Source: Candidatus Rifleibacteriota bacterium (lineage in GTDB: Bacteria; Riflebacteria; Ozemobacteria; Ozemobacterales; Ozemobacteraceae). From it: a stretch of DNA of 20,324 bases. Shown piece after piece: positions 7,305 to 14,742 of the stretch. The position numbers and the translations under genes were made by a program. The stretch covers positions 1 through 20,324 of the forward strand of contig JAFXRA010000037.1 in the NCBI GenBank assembly GCA_017526725.1, in the 5' to 3' direction. Every line of letters starts with the position of its first letter. Position 1 is the stretch's first letter. Below the pieces are notes generated by a model. It searched no databases and was not told the origin of the DNA. It saw nothing but the letters and a program-made list of their open reading frames with translations.

Positions 7305-7526
7305 TTATGTGTTGCCTGAAAGTTCGCAATATACAATGTAATAAAGAATGAGACCGAAATAAATGAATTCAAGACCAATTAAAATCGGATAGTTCTTTCG
7401 TTGTTCATCCCACCAGTCCCAGAAAAAGTTGAGTCTATCAAATAATGCTAGCATTAAATGCACTAGCAAATAAGCGAAGGCAAAAACTATAGTAAGTATT
7501 ATTGGAATTATGTAATAGTAAAACAT
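7305..7526 (-). CDS. Small two-helix membrane protein, unknown function
   Basis: The 73-residue protein has a hydrophobic helix at about residues 3-28 and another at about 48-66, joined by an aromatic, charged loop (LNFFWDWWDEQRKN, 32-45). I do not recognise a family. It is first in a two-gene unit with the MraY-like/WecG fusion, 9 nt apart, so it may be a partner or stabiliser of that enzyme (inference from position). The promoter places the transcription start within about 2 nt of ATG 7526 and no SD is present, so it is probably translated from a leaderless mRNA. Confidence 0.7.
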   Translation of the reverse strand: MFYYYIIPIILTIVFAFAYLLVHLMLALFDRLNFFWDWWDEQRKNYPILIGLEFIYFGLILYYIVYCELSGNT

Positions 7527-7534
7527 ATTTAACC

Positions 7535-7563
7535 ATTTTATAGATTTTGAAAAATACTGTCAA
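7535..7563 (-). promoter_or_regulatory. Promoter of the small membrane protein/glycosyltransferase unit
   Basis: On the minus strand TTGACA (7563-7558) and TAAAAT (7540-7535) are 17 nt apart. The predicted start near 7528 leaves essentially no leader before ATG 7526. Confidence 0.7.
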
Positions 7564-7578
7564 GAGTTATGTGTTGTC

Positions 7579-7611
7579 TTGACTTAAGGTTAGGTTATGT
7601 ACTAATATAAT
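7579..7611 (+). promoter_or_regulatory. Promoter of the DnaB-like/TPR/HEAT operon
   Basis: TTGACT at 7579-7584 is followed by an overlapping -10 region TAATATAAT (7603-7611). TAATAT gives an 18-nt spacer; the perfect TATAAT (7606-7611) would give 21 nt. It diverges from the promoter at 7535-7563, with the two -35 boxes only 15 nt apart, so the two units could be co-regulated. Confidence 0.6.
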
Positions 7612-7636
7612 TTGTTTCAAGCTTTGGAGGTTTCTC

Positions 7637-9190
7637 TTGTCTAACAATAATTTATTAAAAACAGAACTTGTTGAATATTTAAAAGAAGTAGAACTTGATG
7701 AAGAACGCGTTTTAGCTAATCTGGTCTTTGATCCGGGAGTGATAGGTCAACAGTTATTGGAAAACCATTTTTCTGTTGAAGATTTTAAAGGCCCGGAAGC
7801 CAATAGAGTCCTGCTTGGAACAATACTTGAAATAATAGAAGACGAAGAAACCTTAAGTCTTCCGAACCTTGTATCTAGACTTATTAATCAAACTCAGGGC
7901 AAGAAAACAAAACTTGAAGTTGTGGGCGGAGAAATTCGTGTTAAAGAATTAATGCTGAATCCTTTTTCAAAGCCTGGCGTCAAAATGATGGAAGACATAG
8001 AACCTCTTATTGAGCAGATTCGTGACAGAAACATCAGGTATGATTCTCATAAGACCTTTATTCAGTATTCCGAAAAAATAATAGACAACGATAAGGAAGT
8101 TTTTGAAGTTTTGAGCGAAGGAATACAATCTTTGCGTTCAATCTTTCTGCGGGGCAGTGCTGGGTATATAAGAGGTATTGATTCTCATATAGACGAAATG
8201 CAGGAATTGATTGCTGACAGAAGATACAGAAAGCAGAGTTATCTTGGTTTGAATACTAATTTCCCAATATTGATGGAAAAACTAAATGGTTTTCAAAAAG
8301 AATTCTATCTCATTACCGGTGGGGTAGGGATGGGAAAATCTACTTTTGCGACACAGCTTGCCTGGGATTTGGCAACAATGAATCCTGAATTGACAGTTAT
8401 ATTTTTTAGCCTGGATTTAAACAGAATAGATGCTACCTCAAAGATTGTCTCTCAGTGCGGAGAATTGCCTATTGATTATGTTAAAAATCCGTATTCTGTC
8501 AGAGATGATTTGGAAGAACGCCGTTCTGAAGCTCTGAAAAAAGTTGCTTCTATGAGCAAAAGATTTATTTTGATAGATGAATCAACTGGCAGACTATCCA
8601 TTGATGATATAAAGAAATATGTTAAGCGCACCAGACTTGAAAGGGGTGGGGAAGTCGCAGTTGTCATAGACCCATTATATAAAATATTAATAAGAAATCA
8701 GCATCATATAGGTTTTAATGAAAAATGTAACGTGCTTGCTTCTGAGTTGAAAAGTTTAGCTGCTGTCGAAGGGGTTACGGTAATTGCCACTGCTGGTTTG
8801 CCTAAGGCAATAAGTAATCGCCGTCCTGTTAAGGAAGATTTGGAAGAAATAACAGGTTTGTTGTATGACCCATATGCAATTTTCTTCTTATACTGTGATT
8901 ATTTGAATAATTTCGATACTCCGTTCTTGGAATGGGAATGGGGTAAAGAAGATTCTTTCATGATTCCTATTACTGAAGCTTATGTAGCTAAAAACAAGAT
9001 GGGAAATTCCAACTCGACTATTTTCTACAGATATTTTGAAGCTTTTTCTAAGTTTAAAGAATGTGCTCCGCAGGAAGTAGAAAACTATTCTGCTATGATA
9101 GATAATCTTGAACGTTTTAAAGAAGTTCAGGCCAATCAGGCATCAAAACAGCATAATAACGGTGGCTCTCATCGTCAGGAGGAATTCTGA
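7637..9190 (+). CDS. DnaB-helicase-like RecA-fold protein with altered active site
   Basis: The 517-residue protein follows the DnaB layout: an alpha-helical N-terminal domain (about 15-90), a linker and a RecA-fold C-terminal domain (about 205-470). The P-loop is GGVGMGKST (228-236). The motif that is SLEM in DnaB reads FFSLDLNR (256-263), so the usual catalytic Glu is Asp. The Walker-B region is VVIDPL (342-347) where DnaB has IDYLQL. ATAGLPK (384-390) replaces LSQLNR. The arginine-finger region KNRNG reads KNKMG (452-456), with Lys for Arg. It is probably a divergent paralogue, possibly an ATP-dependent switch or remodeller, rather than the replicative helicase. The start is TTG, with GGAGG at 7626-7630, 6 nt upstream. 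The stop overlaps the next ATG (TGATG), so it is tightly coupled to the TPR gene. Confidence 0.8.
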   Translation: MSNNNLLKTELVEYLKEVELDEERVLANLVFDPGVIGQQLLENHFSVEDFKGPEANRVLLGTILEIIEDEETLSLPNLVSRLINQTQGKKTKLEVVGGEIRVKELMLNPFSKPGVKMMEDIEPLIEQIRDRNIRYDSHKTFIQYSEKIIDNDKEVFEVLSEGIQSLRSIFLRGSAGYIRGIDSHIDEMQELIADRRYRKQSYLGLNTNFPILMEKLNGFQKEFYLITGGVGMGKSTFATQLAWDLATMNPELTVIFFSLDLNRIDATSKIVSQCGELPIDYVKNPYSVRDDLEERRSEALKKVASMSKRFILIDESTGRLSIDDIKKYVKRTRLERGGEVAVVIDPLYKILIRNQHHIGFNEKCNVLASELKSLAAVEGVTVIATAGLPKAISNRRPVKEDLEEITGLLYDPYAIFFLYCDYLNNFDTPFLEWEWGKEDSFMIPITEAYVAKNKMGNSNSTIFYRYFEAFSKFKECAPQEVENYSAMIDNLERFKEVQANQASKQHNNGGSHRQEEF

Positions 9191-11079
9191 TGGAAGGAAG
9201 CGTTTTAGAATTATACAATAAAGCTGTTGCTGCCTATGACAGAGGGGCTTATGAAATAGCTATTCAGGAATATGAAAAGGCCTTAGCTATTGAACCTGAG
9301 AATGTTGACATATTGGTTAATCTAGGAGCTGTGTGTTTACAGAAAAGACGGGTTGAACCAGCTATAAATTATTTCAGTAAAGCATTAACTATAGATCAGA
9401 ATAACAGCATGGCTTTATATGATATTGGCAAAGCTTATATGTTTAAGCAGGATTACAGACTTGCTTATCTTGCTTTTCAGCAGGCTTCAGGACTTCTACC
9501 AGATGATCTGGAAATTAAGCAGTTGATGGTTTCCTGTTTGAGGTCTTTAGGAAAGTATAAAGATGCTGTTGCAATCATGTTGGAGAACATTGATTATTTT
9601 TCTGACAATGTGGATGCGCTGATGGAACTTGGCGGGGATTTGAAAATGCTTGCCAGATATGAAGAGGCTTTGGAAATTTATAGAAAAGCTTCGGATGCTG
9701 CTTGTAATTCTATCGAACCATTAAAAGGCATTTATGATTGTCAGATTCATATGGGAAACAAAGACAAGGCTCTTACAACTCTTAAGAGAGCAATGATGAT
9801 TGAGCCTTCAAATCAGGAAGTTATTCTTCGTCTAGTAGATTTGTATTTAGAAGATAATAAAGTTCAAGAAGCTGTTGAACTTATAACAAAAGGACTTGAA
9901 ACTATAGAAAGCCCTGTTATGCTTAGGGAAAAGTATAACGAAATGGTTAGAAGGCTTCCAATTTTAAAGAAGAAAACTTCTCCCAGTAAGTTTGTTTTAG
10001 GGCAAAGTTCGTATGAAACAGATGTTTTTGATATTCTAGATAAGCTTTATGATGGAAAAATGAAGTTGGAAACAGCTTTAAATGAATTGTCTATTCTTCA
10101 TAAAAAAGAACCAGAAGATGTTCTTGTAGCTGATGAATATGCAAATTTACTATATCAGACAAGACAATTTTCAAAATCAGCAGAAGTTTATTCTGAATTA
10201 TATCTTTCCCGTCCTAATTTCCCGGTTCATAGAGTTGATCTTGCAAAGTCTCAAGCTATGAATGGTGATGTGGAAGCGGCGAGAACGACTTTAACAGATG
10301 CTATAAGGGATCTTGGACATCAGGCTGAACTTGATTTGGCGTTAGTTGAACTTGATTTGCTTGAAAGGAATTTCGAAAAAGCCGGAGCTCGACTAGATAT
10401 GATAGTAAAAGAGTATCCGGATGACGTTCATGCGCTTTTCCTTTATGCTTATGTTGCTTTTAGGATGGATAAACTGGATATAGCAGAAGAAACTTATGAA
10501 AAGCTATTGAAGGCTGTTCCTGGTGATGAAGAAGTTGCTATGTGGTATTCAAGGTTAGCTATTATGACAGGCAGACCGGAACGGGCTCTTAAAATATGGG
10601 ATGGCTTTAATGATGGAATAGACAGTTTTGTTGAGATAATGTGCCGGATTGAACTTAATATAGCTTCTGGCGATACTAGTCAGATTATGAAACTGCTTTG
10701 CAAAATTGGCGATTACAAACCCAGATTTATTGAAGACCATCTGATGTTTGGCAAAGCATTTTTCTATGCAGAAGAATTTGGTTCTGCTCAAAGAGAATTT
10801 GATACTGTTCTAAGGGTTGAACCTCAAAATGCTGAAGCATTAGGAATGACTGCTTTGACATCATTGATGAGAAATAAAACAGCACAATTTGCCAGTGTTT
10901 GGCAGAGAGCTATCTACTTGGATTCTTTATATGCTGTTTTACCTATGATGATTTTGAAGAATTGTATGAAATATATTCCGAAAGAAAAGTTAAAAAACGA
11001 AACCAAGAAATTGATGAGCATAAATAAACTTTCAGTTCCTGATTTTTCTAGACTGAAAAGGTTATATGATTCTTTATAG
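9190..11079 (+). CDS. Tetratricopeptide (TPR) repeat scaffold protein
   Basis: The 629-residue soluble protein is built almost entirely of 34-residue TPR units. The first two are canonical, with AYDRGAYEIAIQEYEKAL at about 14-31 and AINYFSKAL near 57-65. Further units continue to about 235, then after a Lys/Pro-rich break (about 255-275) resume from about 285 to 590. No signal peptide or membrane segment is seen, so it should be a cytoplasmic protein-interaction scaffold. AGGAGG at 9177-9182 sits 7 nt before ATG, and the ATG overlaps the stop of the DnaB-like gene. The HEAT-repeat gene follows within 12 nt. An ATPase followed by two helical-repeat proteins suggests one complex (inference). 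Nothing identifies the partner. Confidence 0.85.
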   Translation: MEGSVLELYNKAVAAYDRGAYEIAIQEYEKALAIEPENVDILVNLGAVCLQKRRVEPAINYFSKALTIDQNNSMALYDIGKAYMFKQDYRLAYLAFQQASGLLPDDLEIKQLMVSCLRSLGKYKDAVAIMLENIDYFSDNVDALMELGGDLKMLARYEEALEIYRKASDAACNSIEPLKGIYDCQIHMGNKDKALTTLKRAMMIEPSNQEVILRLVDLYLEDNKVQEAVELITKGLETIESPVMLREKYNEMVRRLPILKKKTSPSKFVLGQSSYETDVFDILDKLYDGKMKLETALNELSILHKKEPEDVLVADEYANLLYQTRQFSKSAEVYSELYLSRPNFPVHRVDLAKSQAMNGDVEAARTTLTDAIRDLGHQAELDLALVELDLLERNFEKAGARLDMIVKEYPDDVHALFLYAYVAFRMDKLDIAEETYEKLLKAVPGDEEVAMWYSRLAIMTGRPERALKIWDGFNDGIDSFVEIMCRIELNIASGDTSQIMKLLCKIGDYKPRFIEDHLMFGKAFFYAEEFGSAQREFDTVLRVEPQNAEALGMTALTSLMRNKTAQFASVWQRAIYLDSLYAVLPMMILKNCMKYIPKEKLKNETKKLMSINKLSVPDFSRLKRLYDSL

Positions 11080-11091
11080 GATTTGATTAAT

Positions 11092-11721
11092 ATGAAAAAA
11101 GATAAAAATAAAACTTATGATGAAAATTCTCTGCGTCAAATGATTGCAGAACTTGAAAATATAGAAGAAGAACGGCTTAATGATGCTGTTTGTGATATTA
11201 TAGATATAGGCAGTAAACCTATAGGGTTTTTAATAGAGTCTCTTCCGCAAATGTCTGAAGAAGTTGGCTGTGCTGTTGTTCAGAAGTTGGAAGATTTCTT
11301 CTATTTTCATCCAGAAAAGGGCAGCAGAGTTGTAGATAGATTAAAGCAATCTGTAAAAGAAGCTCCGGAAAGATATAGAGCTGGTTTGTTATCTGCTTTA
11401 TCTGATATTTTGGAAGCTACAGACGAAACAGGTGAAATAATCGGCACAATGGGTGAAGAAGCAATGTCTGTTCTTTGCTCTGATGCTGATATAACCAGAA
11501 TTGGAAAAGCGATAGAAATATTGGTAAGAGCGGAAGAAGCAAAGTCAATTCCGCATATTATCAATTTAATGATAAAAAATACAGATAAGCTGGATAAATT
11601 TGAGAATTATCAATTTATCGAGACATCCCTTCTTGCTCTTAAGAGATTGGGTGGGGAAGCAATACTTAGGTTATTGGTAAATCCTATTTCTGATTCTGCT
11701 ATAAAGCAACTTCGTGTATAA
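11092..11721 (+). CDS. HEAT-repeat protein, N-terminal part (ends at in-frame TAA)
   Basis: This acidic, all-helical protein has pairs of amphipathic helices of the HEAT/armadillo kind, for example VVQKLEDFFYF and IGKAIEILVRAEEAKSIPHI. I prefer ATG 11092, because AGG at 11078-11080 is 11 nt upstream; the TTG at 11083 is only 2 nt from it. The gene starts 12 nt after the TPR stop. It stops at TAA 11719-11721 in the middle of a helical repeat (IKQLRV). The reading frame continues open, with HEAT-like sequence, directly into the second part, so this is most likely the first portion of one 490-codon gene. Confidence 0.75.
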   Translation: MKKDKNKTYDENSLRQMIAELENIEEERLNDAVCDIIDIGSKPIGFLIESLPQMSEEVGCAVVQKLEDFFYFHPEKGSRVVDRLKQSVKEAPERYRAGLLSALSDILEATDETGEIIGTMGEEAMSVLCSDADITRIGKAIEILVRAEEAKSIPHIINLMIKNTDKLDKFENYQFIETSLLALKRLGGEAILRLLVNPISDSAIKQLRV

Positions 11722-11799
11722 TGGAGAACTAAGGAACAGAAACTGCTGGATGATACCTTAATTGCTCTTCAGAAGCTAGATTCTGATTTTGCACAGGTT
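11719..11799 (+). other. In-frame stop codon and bridging reading frame inside the HEAT gene
   Basis: Positions 11083, 11719 and 11800 share one frame. After TAA (11719-11721), the 26 codons to ATG 11800 contain no further stop and encode WRTKEQKLLDDTLIALQKLD followed by SDFAQV, a plausible helix pair continuing the solenoid. A single TAA therefore splits an otherwise continuous gene. CAA (Gln) to TAA is one base change. The following T makes UAAU a good termination context, arguing against efficient readthrough. AAGGAA at 11731-11736 could serve a CTG at 11743 in frame as a weak restart. Confidence 0.8.
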
Positions 11800-12561
11800 A
11801 TGATAAAGGTAGTGGATTTGTCTGAATTTAATCTGCCTTTTGCTGCTATGCTTAATGAAGGTGTTAAACACAGCGATAAATGGGTAAGACAGGCTGCTGT
11901 AGAAGCAATGAGGAAGACGAGTGAAGAAATGACTCCAGAAGCTCTTTCTAGAATGCTCGGAGATCCTGCTCCAGAAGTAAGACTTATGGCGATTACCTCA
12001 TTAGGGGCTTTTGATAAAAGTCAGACAGGTGATTTACTATTGGATTTAGTCAGCAGAGAAGAAGAGTCTATAGATATAAGACTTAATGCTTTATATGCAT
12101 TGTATTCTCAGGGCAATTTGCCTGCATTGCAGCAATTGGCTGCGAAAAAAGACAATGAAAAAATATCTGTAAATGCAGAAGGTTTAGCGGCCTTATTAAT
12201 GCCTCACGATCAAGGTTTACATAAGATGTTAGAGGTTTATATAGCATCAAAAGAAAGTTATTTGCCGGAAGCAGCACATTATCTATCTGAAATAGCTGTT
12301 CCGGAAGATATCGGTGCTATGGTTTCCGTTCATACTAAAGGAAATGAAGAACAGCGCGATAAAATGATTCGTTTCTTAAAAGCATTTGTGGAAAAGAATA
12401 GTGGTCCAAAACTTGAAGCTGCTATGAAGTCACAGCTTAATGAGGCTGAAAGAAATGCTTTAAAGAGACTAATTCCTGAAAAGAAGAATTGTGCTGATTC
12501 TGGTGATGAATGTAATTGCTGCGAACATGTCGCTCATGGGCACCACCACCATCATAGATAA
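11800..12561 (+). CDS. HEAT-repeat protein, C-terminal part with Cys/His-rich tail
   Basis: The 253 residues contain typical HEAT repeats, such as KWVRQAAVEAMRKTSEEMT and PAPEVRLMAITSLGAF, which resemble PBS-lyase/HEAT_2 units. The final 26 residues leave the fold. Four cysteines (C231, C238, C240, C241) are followed by H243, H246 and H248-H252, ending HGHHHHHR, a likely metal-binding tail. No SD precedes ATG 11800, and the upstream frame is open back to the TAA at 11719. It is probably the C-terminal two-thirds of an interrupted gene, expressed only by restart or readthrough, if at all. The repeats are too general to name a partner. Confidence 0.72.
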   Translation: MIKVVDLSEFNLPFAAMLNEGVKHSDKWVRQAAVEAMRKTSEEMTPEALSRMLGDPAPEVRLMAITSLGAFDKSQTGDLLLDLVSREEESIDIRLNALYALYSQGNLPALQQLAAKKDNEKISVNAEGLAALLMPHDQGLHKMLEVYIASKESYLPEAAHYLSEIAVPEDIGAMVSVHTKGNEEQRDKMIRFLKAFVEKNSGPKLEAAMKSQLNEAERNALKRLIPEKKNCADSGDECNCCEHVAHGHHHHHR

Positions 12562-12616
12562 GTTGTGAGAGATGATTTATTGTTAGCGACAAACATTCGA
12601 AAATAAAAAAACTGGT

Positions 12617-12671
12617 AAAAATAGGATTTTTTTATGTTCTTAGTGGAATATGATTAAATCCTATTTTTTTT
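12617..12671. terminator. Long-stem terminator, possibly bidirectional
   Basis: AAAAATAGGATTT (12617-12629) pairs perfectly with AAATCCTATTTTT (12656-12668), followed by more T. Inside, ATGTTC can pair with GAATAT. T-runs flank the stem on both strands, so it could end the HEAT operon from the left and the minus-strand operon from the right. Confidence 0.65.
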
Positions 12672-12895
12672 AGCTAAAAAGAGCCATATTCTGTTTATTG
12701 TTATAAAAATGATAATTAAAATTGATTGATTGTGTTAAAATCATGGTTTTAAATTTTTGTTTTTAAAGTTTTATTATCAGAAAATTAATACAATTATCAA
12801 AATAATATCAGACAAATATTAATGCTACCTATATTGTGATAACAATAAGTTTCTAATTAATCAGAATATTGTTTATAGGGACAAAAAATGAGGTG
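12672..12895. other. AT-rich intergenic region
   Basis: This segment lies between the terminator and the repeat cluster. It is strongly AT-rich with no ORF preceded by an SD. TTGTGATAACAA near 12835 has short inverted ends, but nothing supports an operator here. I see no gene. Confidence 0.4.
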
Positions 12896-13020
12896 AAAAA
12901 GAGAGTATGGAGGAATGAGGAGTTATGAGTTAGGAATTAGGAATTAGGAGTTAGGAATTGAGAAAAGTGAAGTGAGGCGAGGCTAAAGCTTCCATGGAAT
13001 TACTGGCTACGCTAGTGTAA
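12896..13020 (+). repeat. Solo repeat arm related to the four-helix-bundle element
   Basis: The region contains GGAATGAGGAGTTATGAG, then GTTAGGAATTAGGAATTAGG and GAGTTAGGAATTGAG, the same units as the arm at 2211-2245. It ends with a hairpin near 12998-13020, in which ATTAC...GC pairs with GC...GTAAT around TAC with a small bulge. No four-helix-bundle gene is attached, so this may be a decayed or non-autonomous copy. From 13021 to the CDS end at 13144 nothing else is seen. Confidence 0.55.
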
Positions 13021-13143
13021 TTATTGTTTTGGGTAATTGTTTAAGTCGTTAAAATTATTAGAATTGTTTGAAGAGTTCGAATTGTTAAATACAATATATA
13101 AGTTCTTTAATCTTATATCTCAAGTTTTGGTCTTGTATCTTGT

Positions 13144-13851
13144 TTATGGTTTGATTGTTGCCGAGGCTATGGGTGGATTCGGTGAAGGCTGTGCAGGTTC
13201 CTGGGAACTGCTGGTAGGTGCTTTTATCTTTATTTTGCCATCTTTACCAGAAGTAATTTCAACAGTGTCAGAGGCATCAGAGTCTTCTTCTGACCAATCA
13301 CCCCATTCTGCCCAAGGATTATCTGGTTTCTCTGGAATCTCAGGATTCTGGGCTGCCAATTCAGCTTCTTTGTCTCTTTGTTTTTTGGCTTCTACGCTTG
13401 CTGCGTATGAGGCAACATTTGTTTTTCTTTTAGCTAATAATTCCTTTTCTGCTTCAATTTCCTGTTTTGTTATGGCATAATTGGCTTCTTCTTCTAGTTC
13501 TTTAATTATGGTGCTTTGTTCGCCAAAAGAAAATGAGTCGAAATTCATGCCCCCCAGTATTTTTTCAATATCCTCTTCTTCGCTTTCTTCTTGAGTTTTT
13601 GGAAGAGAATCTAATACTCTTTTGGCTTTTTCCTTCATCGATTCGGTTGGTATAGGTTCATAGCTGAATTCTATTGGTTTATAGTTGTAGTAGCCAGAAG
13701 CATAAGGAGAGGGTTTTATCTGAGAGTCATTTTTCCGATTCTGATGCGGATAAACATATCTGTAAACGGTTTGAGATTCAGCAGGCAAACAAATCTGAGC
13801 CAATATTAGAGTTGCATAAATGATTTGTGATAATGGCTTTTTATGCTGCAT
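13144..13851 (-). CDS. Secreted acidic coiled-coil protein, unknown function
   Basis: The 235-residue protein begins with a signal peptide (about residues 1-27, basic start then LSQIIYATLILAQICLPAES). Next comes a Tyr-rich region (VYRYVYPHQN, about 29-38; YYNYKPIEFSYEP, about 54-66). A charged helical or coiled-coil stretch with many Glu, Lys and Ala runs over about 70-165. The tail is rich in Trp, Asp, Ser and Pro (NPWAEWGDWSEEDSD, then PAQPSPNPP). I recognise no domain. The start overlaps the end of the MBL gene by 11 nt, so it is the last gene of that operon; only a weak GGTGTGG precedes the ATG. It should act in the periplasm or be exported. Confidence 0.72.
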   Translation of the reverse strand: MQHKKPLSQIIYATLILAQICLPAESQTVYRYVYPHQNRKNDSQIKPSPYASGYYNYKPIEFSYEPIPTESMKEKAKRVLDSLPKTQEESEEEDIEKILGGMNFDSFSFGEQSTIIKELEEEANYAITKQEIEAEKELLAKRKTNVASYAASVEAKKQRDKEAELAAQNPEIPEKPDNPWAEWGDWSEEDSDASDTVEITSGKDGKIKIKAPTSSSQEPAQPSPNPPIASATIKP

Positions 13852-14722
13852 ACCACACCGCTAGATTGTCTAAGACTTTATATTTTATGCTTCCTTCTTT
13901 ATGTAAAGCAGATAAATAACCGTTAACAGTAGCTCTGAATAAATAATACTGCCAGCCGTTTTTCTTTAGTCCGTAGTGGCTTAAAAAGCTTTTTATAACT
14001 CTTTCCTGAGATTGTGGAACTTTTAATAATCTCCTCATGAAGGCAATAGTGTTACTAATATAGGTTGAGTTTGTTGCTATTAGAGCAGATATATCGGTTG
14101 TGTGATATAGATGCCCGCCAACGTAACGTTCGGCTTGGATGTTTTTGAGGTTTTCTAAAGTTTGGATTTGAACTAAAGGGTCGTAATTGAATGGTAAAAA
14201 GTGTTTTTTAAAGAATTGGTCAGAAAAAAGGGCATCGCCTATAAAAGCTGTTCCATCTACCATAAAGCCTTTTTGATTAATTGAATGCCCAGGAAGATCC
14301 AATACTTTGATTGACAAGTCGTCTATTTTTAATTCTTTATCTGTTAATATTTCTGGCTCTGATGGAAGAGCCATGATAAACCTATTTGTAAGGTCTTGTG
14401 TTGGTGCGCCTGAGAATAGAATAGCTGCTTGTATTAAAGGGTAGCTTATAATCGGAGCTTCTAGTGGAGATGCGAAAATTTTACAGCCGGTAGTTTTTTG
14501 AAAGAAATTGTTGCCTCCGACATGGTCTGCGTGGGAGTGAGTATTTAAGATATAAGCTATTTTATATCTATAATCAGATAGCAGTTCATATACTTTTTTG
14601 GCGTAATTGGTATCTATTCCAGAATCTATCAGGATAACACGACTTTTTTCGAGAGTTATTATACCTATATTGACTGGTCCTGGAATATAATAAGTTCGAT
14701 CTGAAAGTCTTGTTAAATCCAT
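13841..14722 (-). CDS. Metallo-beta-lactamase-fold hydrolase
   Basis: The 293-residue protein carries the complete metal-ligand set of the MBL fold: HSHADH (62-67), H146 in LPGHS, D163 in IGDALFS and H204 in YVGGHLYH. That should bind two metal ions, usually Zn. The N-terminal strand pattern (RTYYIPGPVNIGIITLE) and DSG at 33-35 are typical of glyoxalase II/thiol-ester-like members. The C-terminal 80 residues form a helical extension (HYGLKKNGWQYYLFRATVNG) that may read the substrate. Substrate cannot be assigned. AAGGAG stands 12 nt before ATG, slightly far. It lies 20 nt after the DUF120-like gene and overlaps the secreted-protein gene by 11 nt, so the three genes form an operon. Confidence 0.9.
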   Translation of the reverse strand: MDLTRLSDRTYYIPGPVNIGIITLEKSRVILIDSGIDTNYAKKVYELLSDYRYKIAYILNTHSHADHVGGNNFFQKTTGCKIFASPLEAPIISYPLIQAAILFSGAPTQDLTNRFIMALPSEPEILTDKELKIDDLSIKVLDLPGHSINQKGFMVDGTAFIGDALFSDQFFKKHFLPFNYDPLVQIQTLENLKNIQAERYVGGHLYHTTDISALIATNSTYISNTIAFMRRLLKVPQSQERVIKSFLSHYGLKKNGWQYYLFRATVNGYLSALHKEGSIKYKVLDNLAVWYAA

Positions 14723-14742
14723 TGTTTAAGCTTTCTCCTTCT

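Noticed and set aside
11719..11721. Selenocysteine or pyrrolysine recoding at the HEAT-gene stop
   Set aside because: The codon is TAA, which neither system uses, and other genes in the window use TAA as a normal stop.
12830..12850. lac-operator-like TTGTGATAACAA
   Set aside because: Only four bases at each end are inverted and it lies far from any gene start.
13037..13480. 147-codon plus-strand frame
   Set aside because: Most of it is antisense to the secreted-protein gene, it starts at TTG without an SD, and its hydrophobic character mirrors the opposite strand.
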